Positions 12,710-24,604 of a stretch of 64,000 nt of DNA are shown here, piece after piece; positions within the stretch are counted from its first letter, which is position 1; each line of letters starts with the position of its first letter. The stretch is from Malus domestica. Its lineage: Eukaryota; Streptophyta; Magnoliopsida; Rosales; Rosaceae. The notes beneath the pieces were generated by a model that worked only from the letters and a program-made list of their open reading frames with translations, was not told the DNA's origin and searched no databases. The stretch covers positions 27,519,501 to 27,583,500 of the forward strand of contig NC_091661.1 in the NCBI RefSeq assembly GCF_042453785.1, written 5' to 3'. A program made the position numbers and the translations under genes.

Positions 12710-13678
12710 ATGGCATCAGAAGACTCTTCAGCTTTAGAGCAGATTAGGCAACACCTTTTGAATGAATTTACAACAGTGGATAGCTTCATCACCAGTCTCA
12801 ACCTTTGCACCTCCCATATCCCCCAAAAACATGAAATTACCCAATCACCCTTCAACACAGCTTCCTCCTCCTCCTCCTCCTCCTCCTCCTCCTCCTCCGC
12901 AATCACCACCAGCACCACCAACAGTGGCAGTGAGTCTACTGACCAATATTTCAAAATCTCTGATTACTTAGTCCCTGAAATTGATCAAGACACCCAATTC
13001 GAAACCAAACCCCAAATCTCCCACCCAAAACCTCCAAAACACTCGACTCTCAGCCACCGCAAGCCCGCCATAAACGTGGCCATTCCATCCCCACCAACTC
13101 TGTCGTCTTCTTCTGGTGATGAAAATCAAAACACATCAAACACTTCCACCGTGGTTGAAGCTGCTGCAAGGCACTACCGGGGTGTGAGGAGAAGGCCGTG
13201 GGGAAAGTACGCAGCGGAGATTCGTGACCCAAACAGAAGGGGATCCCGGGTTTGGCTCGGAACCTTCGACACCGCCATTGAAGCCGCCAAAGCTTACGAC
13301 GTTGCTGCTTTCAAGCTGCGTGGAAGCAAAGCAATTCTCAACTTTCCACTTGAAGCTGGAAGATCAGCAGAACTCTCAGCCGATCATCCTCTGCTGGTCA
13401 GCAGAAAAAGGAGGAGAGAACGGATCACCGAAAGTCATGAGAGTTCCGGTGAGATGATCAGAAACAAAGAGATAAAGAAGGAGGAGGATGTTCAGGATGT
13501 AAAAATCCCCGCCCAAGAGAGAGTTTCGACCGCCGTTTGCCCATTAACACCGTCAAGTTGGACGGCGGTTTGGGATCTGAGCAAAGAAAACGAACTGGGG
13601 ATTTTCAGTGTGCCTCCTCTGTCTCCGTTATCTCCTCACCCCAATTTCATGGGATATTCTCAGCTCATGGTTACTTGA
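12710..13678 (+). CDS. AP2/ERF transcription factor, group IXb (ERF5/ERF104/ERF105 type)
   Basis: Intronless gene for a 322-aa nuclear DNA-binding protein expected to bind GCC-box promoters and act in ethylene, cold and defence responses. Start: ATG at 12710 gives [16 protein letters not shown]; an in-frame ATG 51 bp upstream (12659) would add 17 residues that do not resemble the family. The N-terminal block [11 protein letters not shown] is the conserved group IX motif. A run of 12 serines (residues 52-63) is encoded by a TCC microsatellite. The AP2 domain covers about residues 155-217 with [23 protein letters not shown] and [16 protein letters not shown] basic KRRRER stretch follows. The C-terminus (PLTPSSW, then [12 protein letters not shown] and GYSQLMV) matches the group IXb tail with its SP sites, the proposed MAP-kinase target motif. 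It closely resembles the Arabidopsis ERF5/ERF104/ERF105 tails as I remember them; which one is the ortholog is not settled by sequence alone. Confidence 0.93.
   Translation: MASEDSSALEQIRQHLLNEFTTVDSFITSLNLCTSHIPQKHEITQSPFNTASSSSSSSSSSSSAITTSTTNSGSESTDQYFKISDYLVPEIDQDTQFETKPQISHPKPPKHSTLSHRKPAINVAIPSPPTLSSSSGDENQNTSNTSTVVEAAARHYRGVRRRPWGKYAAEIRDPNRRGSRVWLGTFDTAIEAAKAYDVAAFKLRGSKAILNFPLEAGRSAELSADHPLLVSRKRRRERITESHESSGEMIRNKEIKKEEDVQDVKIPAQERVSTAVCPLTPSSWTAVWDLSKENELGIFSVPPLSPLSPHPNFMGYSQLMVT
12863..12898 (+). repeat. Coding TCC trinucleotide repeat (12 units)
   Basis: Twelve perfect TCC codons in frame encode the polyserine run of the ERF gene. In other frames the same repeat makes poly-Pro or, antisense, poly-Glu, which explains long shadow frames there. 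Confidence 0.95.
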
Positions 13679-14633
13679 ACTTTTAATTTATGGTTATCAT
13701 TCCTTCATTGCCAGAGTTTAATTTGTATCATCCATCTGCAAAAAAGCAGCATAAACAGAGTACTGTAAATAGTCCAGAGCAATATGGATTGAAGAACTCA
13801 TATTGTTTTTTAAGTTTGATTTGTTTATATATTCCTTTAATCTTTGTATAATGAAATACTTTCTTCAACAAATTTTGTATGGTCTTTCCGTATTAATTTC
13901 TTTGATTTTCGAGTGTTGAACCTGCAATTCTGCAAGTATAATAACTGGTTCTTTAGATGTAGGCCTTACAAAAAAACGAAGGGTCCATTTTACATAGAAC
14001 AAAGTGGTACCTTTTTAAAGACAAATGAGTACACTATTAATAAATTATAGGTAAAAATAAAAGGTAAAAAAAATATGAGTCCAAAGAAAAGTTTGAAAAA
14101 TATGGACATAAAAAGAAATTAATATATGGACACAAACTAAAACTGAATAGAAAATTGGCACAACTTTAAAAAAAAAAAAAGGTAGCAAATTAAATTGAGT
14201 ACAAACTAAAAATAAAAATATATGATACAAAAATTAGCCATAAATATAAATATATCAAATGTAACGTTCTAACACTAAATGAATAATTTAGAAATAAAAT
14301 TAATTATCTTGATATGTAAAATATTTTATTATTGAAATAATTAATGATGTTTATTAAACCCAAGGGACCTTGATTAAAATTTGAAAAGGAATAAAGTTTC
14401 AATTAATAGAGTTGAAAAAAGAGGGATGAAACCTAATTTCTCCTATTTTATATTTTTCAAGTTCCCCAAATTCCCCTCAATTAAGTCATTATAGCATTTT
14501 ATGTTGATATAAAAAAATAATGTACCTATTATTAAATTTCTGGATCTAAACAATATAGGTAAATTAATTTATATAGTAAATTAGTATAACATTGCATACA
14601 TGTTTATTATGGATCTTGAGCCTCTATTAGGAG
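13679..14633. other. 3' UTR, then AT-rich repeat DNA
   Basis: 13679-13860 is the likely 3' UTR of the first ERF gene. About 13960-14445 matches the right part of the TIR family seen at 24605-25520: shared words include AAAAAGAAATTAATATATGG and the end CTAATTTCTCCT. 14520-14633 is one unit of an AT-rich sequence that recurs at 15253-15377 and 19224-19400. Confidence 0.5.
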
Positions 14634-15252
14634 TAGGGGTGCAACTTGAGTTGGGCCAACCTGAATCCGTCCATGTTCAATTCGACTTTAAACCTGAACA
14701 AATGGGTTTTTTTAGTTATAACCCTCCCGAACCCACCTATTTTCAACCCGTTCATTGATTGGGTTGGGTTGGGTTGATCATTTGTCCAACCCAACTCAAC
14801 CCAACCCGATTAACCAAACCCGATTGGGTTAAGCTGTGCAACGTGCTTCTCAATGACCTTTGCACCTTCGCAGAGGATTCACTAGTGACTTTTGATGGAT
14901 TATGATAGAAAAGTGCATGGAGTTGCTGAAAGCAATTGTTTTTCTGGCAGCCACACTTTGATTTTTCTGCAGGAGCTTCGAAGGACAAGACTTGAGTTGG
15001 GTACTAGCTTTGGACAATGAAGTGTTCCTCTTTTCTTTTTTCTTTTTTTTTCTTTTTTTTTTTTGGTACTAGCTTTGGTATTTCTTGTATTTTAATTCAA
15101 ACTTTGCATGAACCCGATTAAAACTTAAAAAAGTTGAGCAACCCGAACTCGGATGAACTCGATTAAAACCCAATCTGAACCCGAATTGTAAAAGTTGGGT
15201 TAAGGTTGGGTTGACCTTCTAACTCGCCCAACCCGCCCGAGTTGCACCCCTA
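14634..15252. mobile_element. hAT-like non-autonomous element with near-perfect 8-bp target duplication
   Basis: 619 bp. Left end TAGGGGTGCAACTTGAGTTG; right end is its inverted complement (GAGTTGCACCCCTA). Flanks are ATTAGGAG (14626-14633) and GTTAGGAG (15253-15260), an 8-bp duplication with one mismatch, typical of hAT. Subterminal regions carry many AACCCAACC/GGGTTGGG words. The centre (about 14830-14995) is different in composition and encodes on the minus strand a stretch containing KSKCGCQKNNC, possibly a picked-up fragment; no function is assigned. Confidence 0.75.
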
Positions 15253-15959
15253 GTTAGGAGGTATATTCATAATATTTTTCATATAAATATATTAGTATTT
15301 AAATTAGTGAATCTTTTTTAGGTTTATTTAAGTTAGTGAATCTACAAAATATAGATAAATTAATTTATAAAAAACTATGTTGATGCACAAAACCGGAGGG
15401 ATCTTGGAATAATGTAAATCTGACCGTGAATCTGCAAGAAAGTAAATAACATAAGATGTATCGTGGTTCACCCCAATGTTTGGCATACGTCCACACTGAT
15501 ATTCTATTTCTCTCAGAGGATTGTAAGGGAGAGAGCCTCTGTAATGTGAGAGCGAGGCATTGAGAGGGTGAGATTCATGCCTAAGAATTGGCCTGACCCA
15601 ATGAGGAAAGTAATGGGTCATTTTATAGAATAAGGGCTCCTTACTTATTACATATTTGCCCTTCCATTTATTACATAATTACATTTGAGTCCTCTGAGTA
15701 TTTATACGAGATCTAAATACGGAGGCCCTAAGTATGGTACAAACACTAGTCCCCCAAGTCTTCAGTCAAGAGAGTCTTTTGGCTGGAGACTTGAAATTCA
15801 GTCCATGTGTGGGCCGAAGTAACTAGATGTCGTCTAGAACTGATACTCGATATGCGGCGGTGCCCAATCTGAAATGATGCTTAACTAGAAGTAGCAAATG
15901 TTGCGAGGCTGCTCTGCTTGTGGCTTATGTTGCCTTGGTTGACTCGACTTGTGGCGTTG

Positions 15960-16430
15960 AAGGTGAGGGAGTTCTTTTTGTAGAATGATGAGCTAGAGTT
16001 GATGCTCGCGGCAAGGTGGTTGCTCAGTAGGCGGCGATGCTCTCTAATGATGGTGAGGGAGTCCCTTTTATAGAATAAGGGTTCGCTCCTCAATACATAA
16101 GTGATGGGCTAGAGTTGATGCTCGCGGTGAGGCGGTTGCTCAGTAGGCGGCGATGCTATTTAATGATGGTGAGAAAGTCCTTTTTATAGAATAAGGGTTC
16201 GCCCCTCAATACATAAGTTATGGGTTAGAGTTGAGGCTCGCAGCGAGGCGGTTGCTCAGCAGGCGGCGATACTCTCTAATGATGGTGAGGGAGTTCCTTT
16301 TATAAAATAAGGGATCGCTCCTCAGCACATGTAGAATGGTTGCTCTCTAACGAAAATGAGGGAGTCCCTTTTATAGAATAAGGGCTCGCTCCTCAGTACA
16401 TAAATAATAGGCTAAGTCCCTCAAGTATTT
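15960..16430 (-). repeat. Tandem units related to the LTR promoter region
   Basis: Three to four units of about 60-120 bp each contain the minus-strand word CCTTATTCTATAAAAGG, followed by a GGACTCCCTCA-like block. The same TATA-containing block is in both LTRs. At 16440-16560 a PPT-like stretch and LTR-edge-like sequence recur, almost repeating 15735-15830. The array therefore looks like amplified LTR U3 sequence next to the 3' end of the element. Confidence 0.65.
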
Positions 16431-16654
16431 TTCATGAGGCCCAGTTGAGGCTCAATATATGGTACATAATGTAGTCCCCCAAGTCTTCGATCAATAGAGT
16501 ATGTTGGCTGGAGACTTCAAATTGAATCCATGTATGTGCCGAAGTGGCGGTTGTTCGGAGACGGTATTTGTATACCCTGCATTGAAACTTTGTAGGTGAA
16601 GCTTTACAAGTGAAGCTTTTGAAGCTGGAGCTTTGTAAATGAAGCTTTTGAAGC

Positions 16655-16800
16655 TGATTGACATGAGTGATGCTCATGAATGTTTATGATGATTGACATG
16701 AGTGATGTTCATAGATGTTGACATGAGTGATGCTCATGAATGTTGACATGAATGATGGTCATGAATGTTTATGTATGATTGACATAAGTGATGCTCATGT
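16655..16800 (+). repeat. Short tandem repeat, unit about 25-35 bp
   Basis: Four to five imperfect copies of TTGACATGAGTGATGCTCAT lie inside the LTR element, just before a longer-unit minisatellite. No coding role is seen. Confidence 0.7.
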
Positions 16801-16804
16801 ATAA

Positions 16805-17245
16805 TTTTGGAGTACTAAACGTACTTTTGATCACCTGGTTGGTGATAATAGCGGCAGAGTGCCGAATAATTTTAGAGTACTTGGCGTACTTTTGATCATT
16901 TGGTTAGTGATAATTGTGGTAGGCTATCGAATAATTTTGAAGTATTGGGCGTACTTTTGATCACCTGGTTGGTGGTAATAGCGGCAGGTTGCCGAATAAT
17001 TTTTTGTAGTACTGGACGTACTTTTGATCACCTGGTTGGTGATAATAGCAGCAGGCTTCCGAATAATTTTGGAATACTGGGCGTATTTTTGATCACCTGG
17101 TTGGTGATAATAGCGGCAGGCTGCCGAATAATTTTGGAGTACTGGGCGTATTTTTGATCACATGGTTGGTGGTAACAGCGGTAGGCTGCCGAATAATTTT
17201 TTGTAGTACTAGACGTACTTTTGATCACCTGGTTGGTGATAATAT
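16805..17245 (+). repeat. Minisatellite, about 63-66 bp x 7
   Basis: Seven imperfect direct copies. Each contains GTACTTTTGATCACCTGG (or GTATTTTTGATCA), then GGTGATAATAGCGGCAGG and GCCGAATAATTTT. Copies differ by substitutions and by a small TTGTAG variant. It lies within the LTR element. Open frames across it are repeat products. Confidence 0.85.
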
Positions 17246-17689
17246 AGGGCTTGGCTTTTTTAGGCATATGGGTCTTTGCCCTCCACATAACATTCCAGCC
17301 CATTATTTTGGGATTGTCCTTTTTTTTTTTTTTGATTACCCTCTGATGGGGTTATACAGATGTCTCCGAAAGATAAGAAAAATAAATTACATCATTCAAA
17401 AATAAATCCGACCCTCTGCTCAATGGGTTACGCCCATAATTCCTTTTTTCTGCAGCCATCACTACCGCAATTATGTCTGCTTCTTTTTATCTTCTTTTGC
17501 TTTTTGCTTTTACTTTTGCTTTTACTTTCTCTTTTCCCTTTCTTTGAAAATGATTTCACATGACTTTCTCCTTTTGCTTTCTCAAAAATCAGAAAATGAT
17601 TTCACATGCATGAAACCGCGAGCACATGGCTTTCTCCCTGTTTTTGACGTCGTGACACTTCCATAGCAAATCTATTCAATAGATCTTGC

Positions 17690-18110
17690 TCTCTTCAGCA
17701 GAAAACGTCCATCTGGAATTGGCTTATTGATATGCACCTTATCAGCCTTCCTCTTCTTAAAGCTTTCTTTCCCGACTGGCAGCTAAGCTTTTGAGACAAA
17801 ACGATTTCGTTGGACGTCTTCTCGGCGGCTACAGTAGGCGGGCATCTAAAAGTCCTGGAGATGTTGTTATTGAGAGCATTACTCATCCCTTCAAACACTT
17901 CAGTGCCATTATTATTCATGACCAACCCACAAGACCCGAAACCTAATTCAGCCCACTAGTTTTAGGAACTCGGGTCGAGTTTCACCGTCCGGTTACCATT
18001 CAGAAAACTCTGAAGCCCCTAAGCATGAATTGGAAGGGAGAAAACCTTACTAAGCTCATCCCCGCCAAAATTATACTGAATCTGTTGCTGTTGTTGATCA
18101 TGATGGTCGC
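17690..18110 (-). pseudogene. Host-like coding fragment(s) inside the LTR element, unidentified
   Basis: On the minus strand, stretches with coding-like composition encode FEGMSNALNNNISRTF and, in a different frame, SFKKRKADKVHINKP; upstream is a Gln-rich patch. These look like pieces of a nuclear protein, perhaps a transcription factor. I cannot name the source. They lie downstream of the RbfA- and enolase-like parts and share their orientation with the element. Confidence 0.4.
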
Positions 18111-18126
18111 TCTGCTGCCACTTCAT

Positions 18127-18648
18127 CTAGGCCCTCTCGACGATGGGATTGCCACGGCTGTCGAAGATCTGCCTAGCCTTGACGAGCGCCACATGTTCCT
18201 CGTTCGTGCTCGCTCGGCCGACTAGCACTCCAGCGCTGCATCTATGGGTTATCCAGCTCAAAGTTCTTCCCCACAACCGATTCATTAAAAAGGTGTCCTG
18301 CAAGTCGGTGGAGACTTCAACATCGCTTATAGTGGTTAGCGAAGAGAGGTAACGGTCAGCACCCAAAGAAACCTCAGGAAGAATAGTGTACTGCAAGACC
18401 TTATCAGTTAAAAGCATGTTAGACAGCTCCCTTCTTATCTGCTTAGCCACCATTGCCACTCTGCGCGGGTTCACCATGTACCAGATGGTGTTGGGCCGCC
18501 AACCGAGCAGAACCGCATGATTTGTTGAGTGAAACGAGGCCGTTAATTTCTGGGTCTGAATTGGAAAGTTTGATGATGACGATGATGATGATGGGAGGTG
18601 GGAAAGGAAGGAGATGAGTGGTGGGTGGTGGAGGACCAAGTTTGGCAT
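18127..18648 (-). pseudogene. Fragments of RbfA and enolase captured in the LTR element
   Basis: A 173-codon open stretch, sense to the element. Residues 1 to about 60 look like a Ser/Pro-rich plastid transit peptide. Then NPRRVAMVAKQIRREL, LLTDKVLQY and GADRYLSSLTTISDVEV match the N-terminal part of ribosome-binding factor A, the 30S maturation factor (plastid type). The rest of the KH-like RbfA domain is missing. After about 40 unassigned residues comes VKARQIFDSRGNP, the first motif of enolase, cut off within a few residues. No intact enzyme or RbfA is encoded. The two pieces come from unrelated genes, so this is a chimera typical of transduplication. Whether it is transcribed is unknown. 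Confidence 0.75.
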
Positions 18649-19223
18649 TGTTGATTGCTGTATTCTATCCCAGCTCTTCTCTTCTCCTTTTTAGTGCTGG
18701 CAATGACGAGGACAAATCAGAATATTGGTGTGGTGTTTGGTTATTAGGTTTCTGCATATTCACGGTGGAGTGTGGTGAGGTCTCAAGGTGGTGAGATGAA
18801 AAAATGAAAGAGAACCGACATAGCTTTTTTTGTCGATTCCCACAGATGACGCCAAATGTTGATGCATAAAACCGGAGGGTTCTTAGAACAACGTAAATCC
18901 GACCGTGAATCTGCAAGAAATGTAAATAAAACAAGATGTATCGTGGTTCACCCCAAGGTTTGGGCTACGTTCACACTAATATTGTATTTCTGAGAGGATT
19001 GTGAGGGAGAGAGTGTGAGAGCCTCTGTAATGAGAGTGAGGCTCTGAGAGGGTTGAGAAGGCCTAGGAATTGGCCTCCTCTAATTGTAAGGGTGAAGAGT
19101 CCTTTTATAGAATAAGGGCTCCTCACTTATTACATATTTGCCATTACATTACATAATTACATTTGAGTCCACCGAATATTTATACGAGATCTAAATACGG
19201 AGGCCCTAAGTATGGTACAAACA

Positions 19224-19734
19224 AACTAGTATAATATTTCATACATTTTTATCATGGATCCCGAGCTTCTATGAGTAGGCATATCATTGATATTTCTCAT
19301 ATAAATATACTTATTATTTAATCTACAAAATATAGGTAAATTAATTAGTATAATATATTAGTATATAGTGGCTTGTTGCTCATCAGAATTAGAAAAAGTT
19401 ATGCTAACATTTATCTCTAACTTAAATAGGGCGTTGTTGCATAAGTTGTAAATATATTGTTAATAATAGGTCACTTATTTGCCCATAGGTTGTTAGAAAG
19501 TAAAGTTTTACTTGGATGTTTAAAATTATATGAGTTTTTATTTATGAAATGCGAATGGCAAAGGCCTACCCTCTCTTTTGTGTAAAATGTACCCATTGTT
19601 TTTTTTATATGAAATGTACCCATTACATAAAACGTATCGCTTTTTTTTTTTGAATAAAATGTATCAGCTTTTTGTATGTAAAATTCATTGTATAAAAATT
19701 ACCAATTTTTTGTATGTAAAATGTCATTAATATA
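19224..19734. repeat. AT-rich repeat unit flanking the LTR element
   Basis: The sequence after the target duplication (TATCATGGATCCCGAG, then CTACAAAATATAGGTAAATT) repeats that at 14530-14640 and 15253-15377. The hAT-like and LTR elements thus sit within tandem units of one AT-rich repeat. From about 19560, GTACCCATT words appear; these resume beyond the palindrome at 22320-22800. Confidence 0.55.
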
Positions 19735-22317
19735 TGTGATAGCCCGTCCCGAATTATTTTTATCGGTGGTTTGAATTGTCTAAAATGCCCTTGGACGTTG
19801 AGATGTGTTTGTGTGATTTGTTTTTGTGGTCCAATTCCTAATTTTCCTAGACTTTTGGAACAAGTTAGGATTTAGGTTTATTTTCATTTGTTTTTTGTTT
19901 GGTTGGCCAAACCTGGACCACACACAAACACACCCTCACTATCACTATCCTATTAACTCTCTCTCTCATCCTTCTCGATTTTTCTTCCATTTCCGTACAT
20001 TACGTACGGACAAACCTCAAACCAAGCAATTTCTTCACGAATCGAGGTTTTTGAAGTCACCTTCGTGTTCCTTGTGAGCTCAGGAACACATCTACATCGT
20101 TTTTAGAATGTGAAGACCTATTTTTCCCGAGAACCCAGTTTTGGGTCACTGTTCATGCACTCGTGATTTCGAAGTTTGTAGGAGATTTTAAGCTTCTAGG
20201 AAGCTTTAGGACGTGTTCGTGAAGCTCGGAGAAGAAAAACGAAGTGTTTTGGACGTCGGGAAGTTGAGTTTGACAAGTTTCAAGTTTGGCTAGAATATCG
20301 AGGTTTCTCAGGCGAAATCCCATGGATTTCAAGGATTGAAAGTGGTAAGGTTTTGCTCTTCTAGTACTAAGCTTCATTTTGGTACAAAATTCGTGAATTT
20401 TGGTTGAGAAATGAGCGAGATATTGAAGTTTTAAAATTTCCCAGTTTTTGACGAGTGCAGCGGTGATCGGCGCGGGGCTTCGGCAAACCAAGAAAGAATG
20501 AGGAGAATATTCCATCAAAGTTGACGGAATATTCTGACGCCGTCAGGTAACTTTAACGGCATATTCTAGTTTTTAACGGAATATTCCCTAACGCCGTTAG
20601 GGAATCCGTTTGGTGTGCCTACGCGTGAGGGTGCGTGGATGGTTGAAATTTTTTTCTAAAAATATGGGGATGTTCCTGAGGTTGAGTAGATCATTGTGGT
20701 ATATTCAAATACCTCATTTGAGCAAAGTATGAGAAGTTATTTCCTAATTTTGTGTATGTGCTTTAAATAACGTTTATTCAGTTATTTCATATATAGGTGA
20801 GACCTATCCTGAGGACGAGCGCCATCAATCGAGGCTCAAGGGCTACGACCCTTCGACATATCAGTGAGTGGGCTTTTGGTTTTCCGTATATACCTATATA
20901 CTTGAGATTTTTCCCAGAAAATGAATTTGAATGATTATATGTTTTGAAATGCCATGCAAAGTATCTGTCCATTTCATTATGCATTAGTAGTTGCCTATAC
21001 TTATGATTGGTGCTGCGGACTACTAATGCATAAATAAAATAGGCAGATACTTTGCATGGCATTTCAAAACGTATAATCATTCAAATTCATTTTTTGGGAA
21101 AAATCTCAAGTATATAGGTATATACGGAAAACCAAAAGCCCATTCACTGGTATGTCAAAGGGTCGTAGCCGTCGAACCTCGATTGATGGTGCTCATCCTT
21201 AGGATAGGTCTCACCTATATGCGAAATAACTAAATAAATGTTAATTAAAGCACACAACCAAAATTAGCTAATAACTTCTCATACATTGCTCAAATGAGGT
21301 ATTTGAATATACCACCAAGAGCTACTCAACCTCAGGAACATCCCTATATTTTTAGAAAAAATTTCCGAGCACCCACGTGCCCTCACGCGTCGGCCAAGGC
21401 ACGGCCAGACACGCGGCCCACGCGCAGGCACATGCCTGGCACACCAAACAGATTCCCTAACGGCGTTAGGGAATATTCCGTTAAAAATCAACATATACTG
21501 TTATAATTACCTGACGGCGTTAGCATATTCCGTCAACTTTGACGGAATATTCTCCTCATTCTTCCTTGGTTCGCTGGAGTCCGGCGCCAGTGCCACTGCT
21601 ATCGCCGCAAACTGGAAAAATCTTTAAAACTTCATATCTTCTTCGATTCTCAACCAAAATTCATGAATTATATACCAAAATGAAGCTTAGGACTAGAAGA
21701 ACAAAACCTTATCACTTTCAAGCCTTGAAATCCACGAAATCTCGCCGGAGAAACCTCGATAATCCGGCCAAAATTTGAAACTCGCCAAACTAAGCTTTCC
21801 GACGTCCAAAACACTCCAACTTTCTTCCCCGAACTTCGTGAAGATGTTCTAAAGCTTCCTAGAACCTTAAAAATCACTGAAAATTCCACGATCACGACTG
21901 GATGAACAGTAACCCAAGTCAGAAATTCTGGGTTCTCGGGTTTTTTAAGGATTCACCTTCTAAAAATGGTATGGATGTGTTCCTGAGCTCACAAGGAACA
22001 CGAAGATGGCTTCCAAAACCTCGATCCATGATTAGTGAGCTAGGTTCAAAGGTTGACCATACGTATTGTACGGACAATGGAAGAAAATCGAGAGGGAGAG
22101 AGATAGGGTCAACGAGATTGGTTGGTGTGTGTGTGTGGTCCAGGTTTGGCCAACCAAACTGAAAACAAATAAAACGTAATTTCCAAATCTTTAAGAATGG
22201 AAATAATTGGTCAAAATATTAAGCTCAAACCACACCACTACACAATGTACTCGACGTCCAAGGGTAATTTAGACATTTCACACCATCAAAGAATATCTTT
22301 CGGGACGAGCTGTGACA
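19735..22317. repeat. 2.6-kb palindrome (two inverted arms of about 1.26 and 1.30 kb, 27-nt spacer)
   Basis: The left arm (19735-20991) and right arm (21019-22317) are inverted copies; the spacer is 20992-21018. Matching landmarks are TGTGATAGCCCGTCCCGAA at the left end against the complement of TTCGGGACGAGCTGTGACA at the right end, CCCTAACGCCGTTAGGG in both arms, and TGCATTAGTAGT against ACTACTAATGCA at the centre. Arms differ by scattered changes and by about 60 bp of extra sequence in the right arm near 21370-21450. The TGT...ACA outer ends look LTR-like, so the arms may be two head-to-head LTR fragments; a fold-back element is the alternative. Short frames on both strands here are not genes. 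Confidence 0.8.
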
Positions 22318-24520
<2,203 letters not shown>

Positions 24521-24604
24521 TGTGTAACTGTTACACGGGATGGTACACCACGTGTCGCTATATAAATGGTAGGATATGTGTGCTAAAAAGTTAATAATTT
24601 ATTG

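Larger units (their letters stand above)
15378..19223 (-). mobile_element. Non-autonomous LTR retrotransposon carrying host-like gene fragments
   Basis: Two LTRs of 368 and 367 bp (15378-15745 and 18857-19223) have TG...CA ends and are flanked by a perfect 5-bp duplication, AACTA (15373-15377 and 19224-19228). The element reads on the minus strand. There the LTR begins TGTTTGTACCATAC and carries CTATAAAAGG, a TATA-like box. The inner side of the 18857 LTR is followed by TTTGGCGTCATCTGTGGGAA, like the priming site of gypsy-type elements, and a G-rich tract GACTTGGGGGAC precedes the LTR at 15745. No gag or pol domain is visible in the 3.1-kb interior. It holds tandem repeats and pieces similar to host genes. 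By eye the LTRs differ at roughly one base in ten, suggesting an age of a few million years at usual plant rates. Non-autonomous fossil. Confidence 0.82.

Noticed and set aside
12652-12954. Antisense frame with a poly-Glu run opposite the first ERF
   Set aside because: Shadow of the TCC repeat and the ERF coding strand.
16900-17303. Regularly spaced repeats that could suggest a CRISPR array or a repeat protein
   Set aside because: The units are contiguous (no unique spacers), the genome is a plant, and the array lies within an LTR element.
19826-22162. Several 70-120 codon frames on both strands of the palindrome
   Set aside because: They are inverted copies of each other in LTR-like DNA, without protein signatures.
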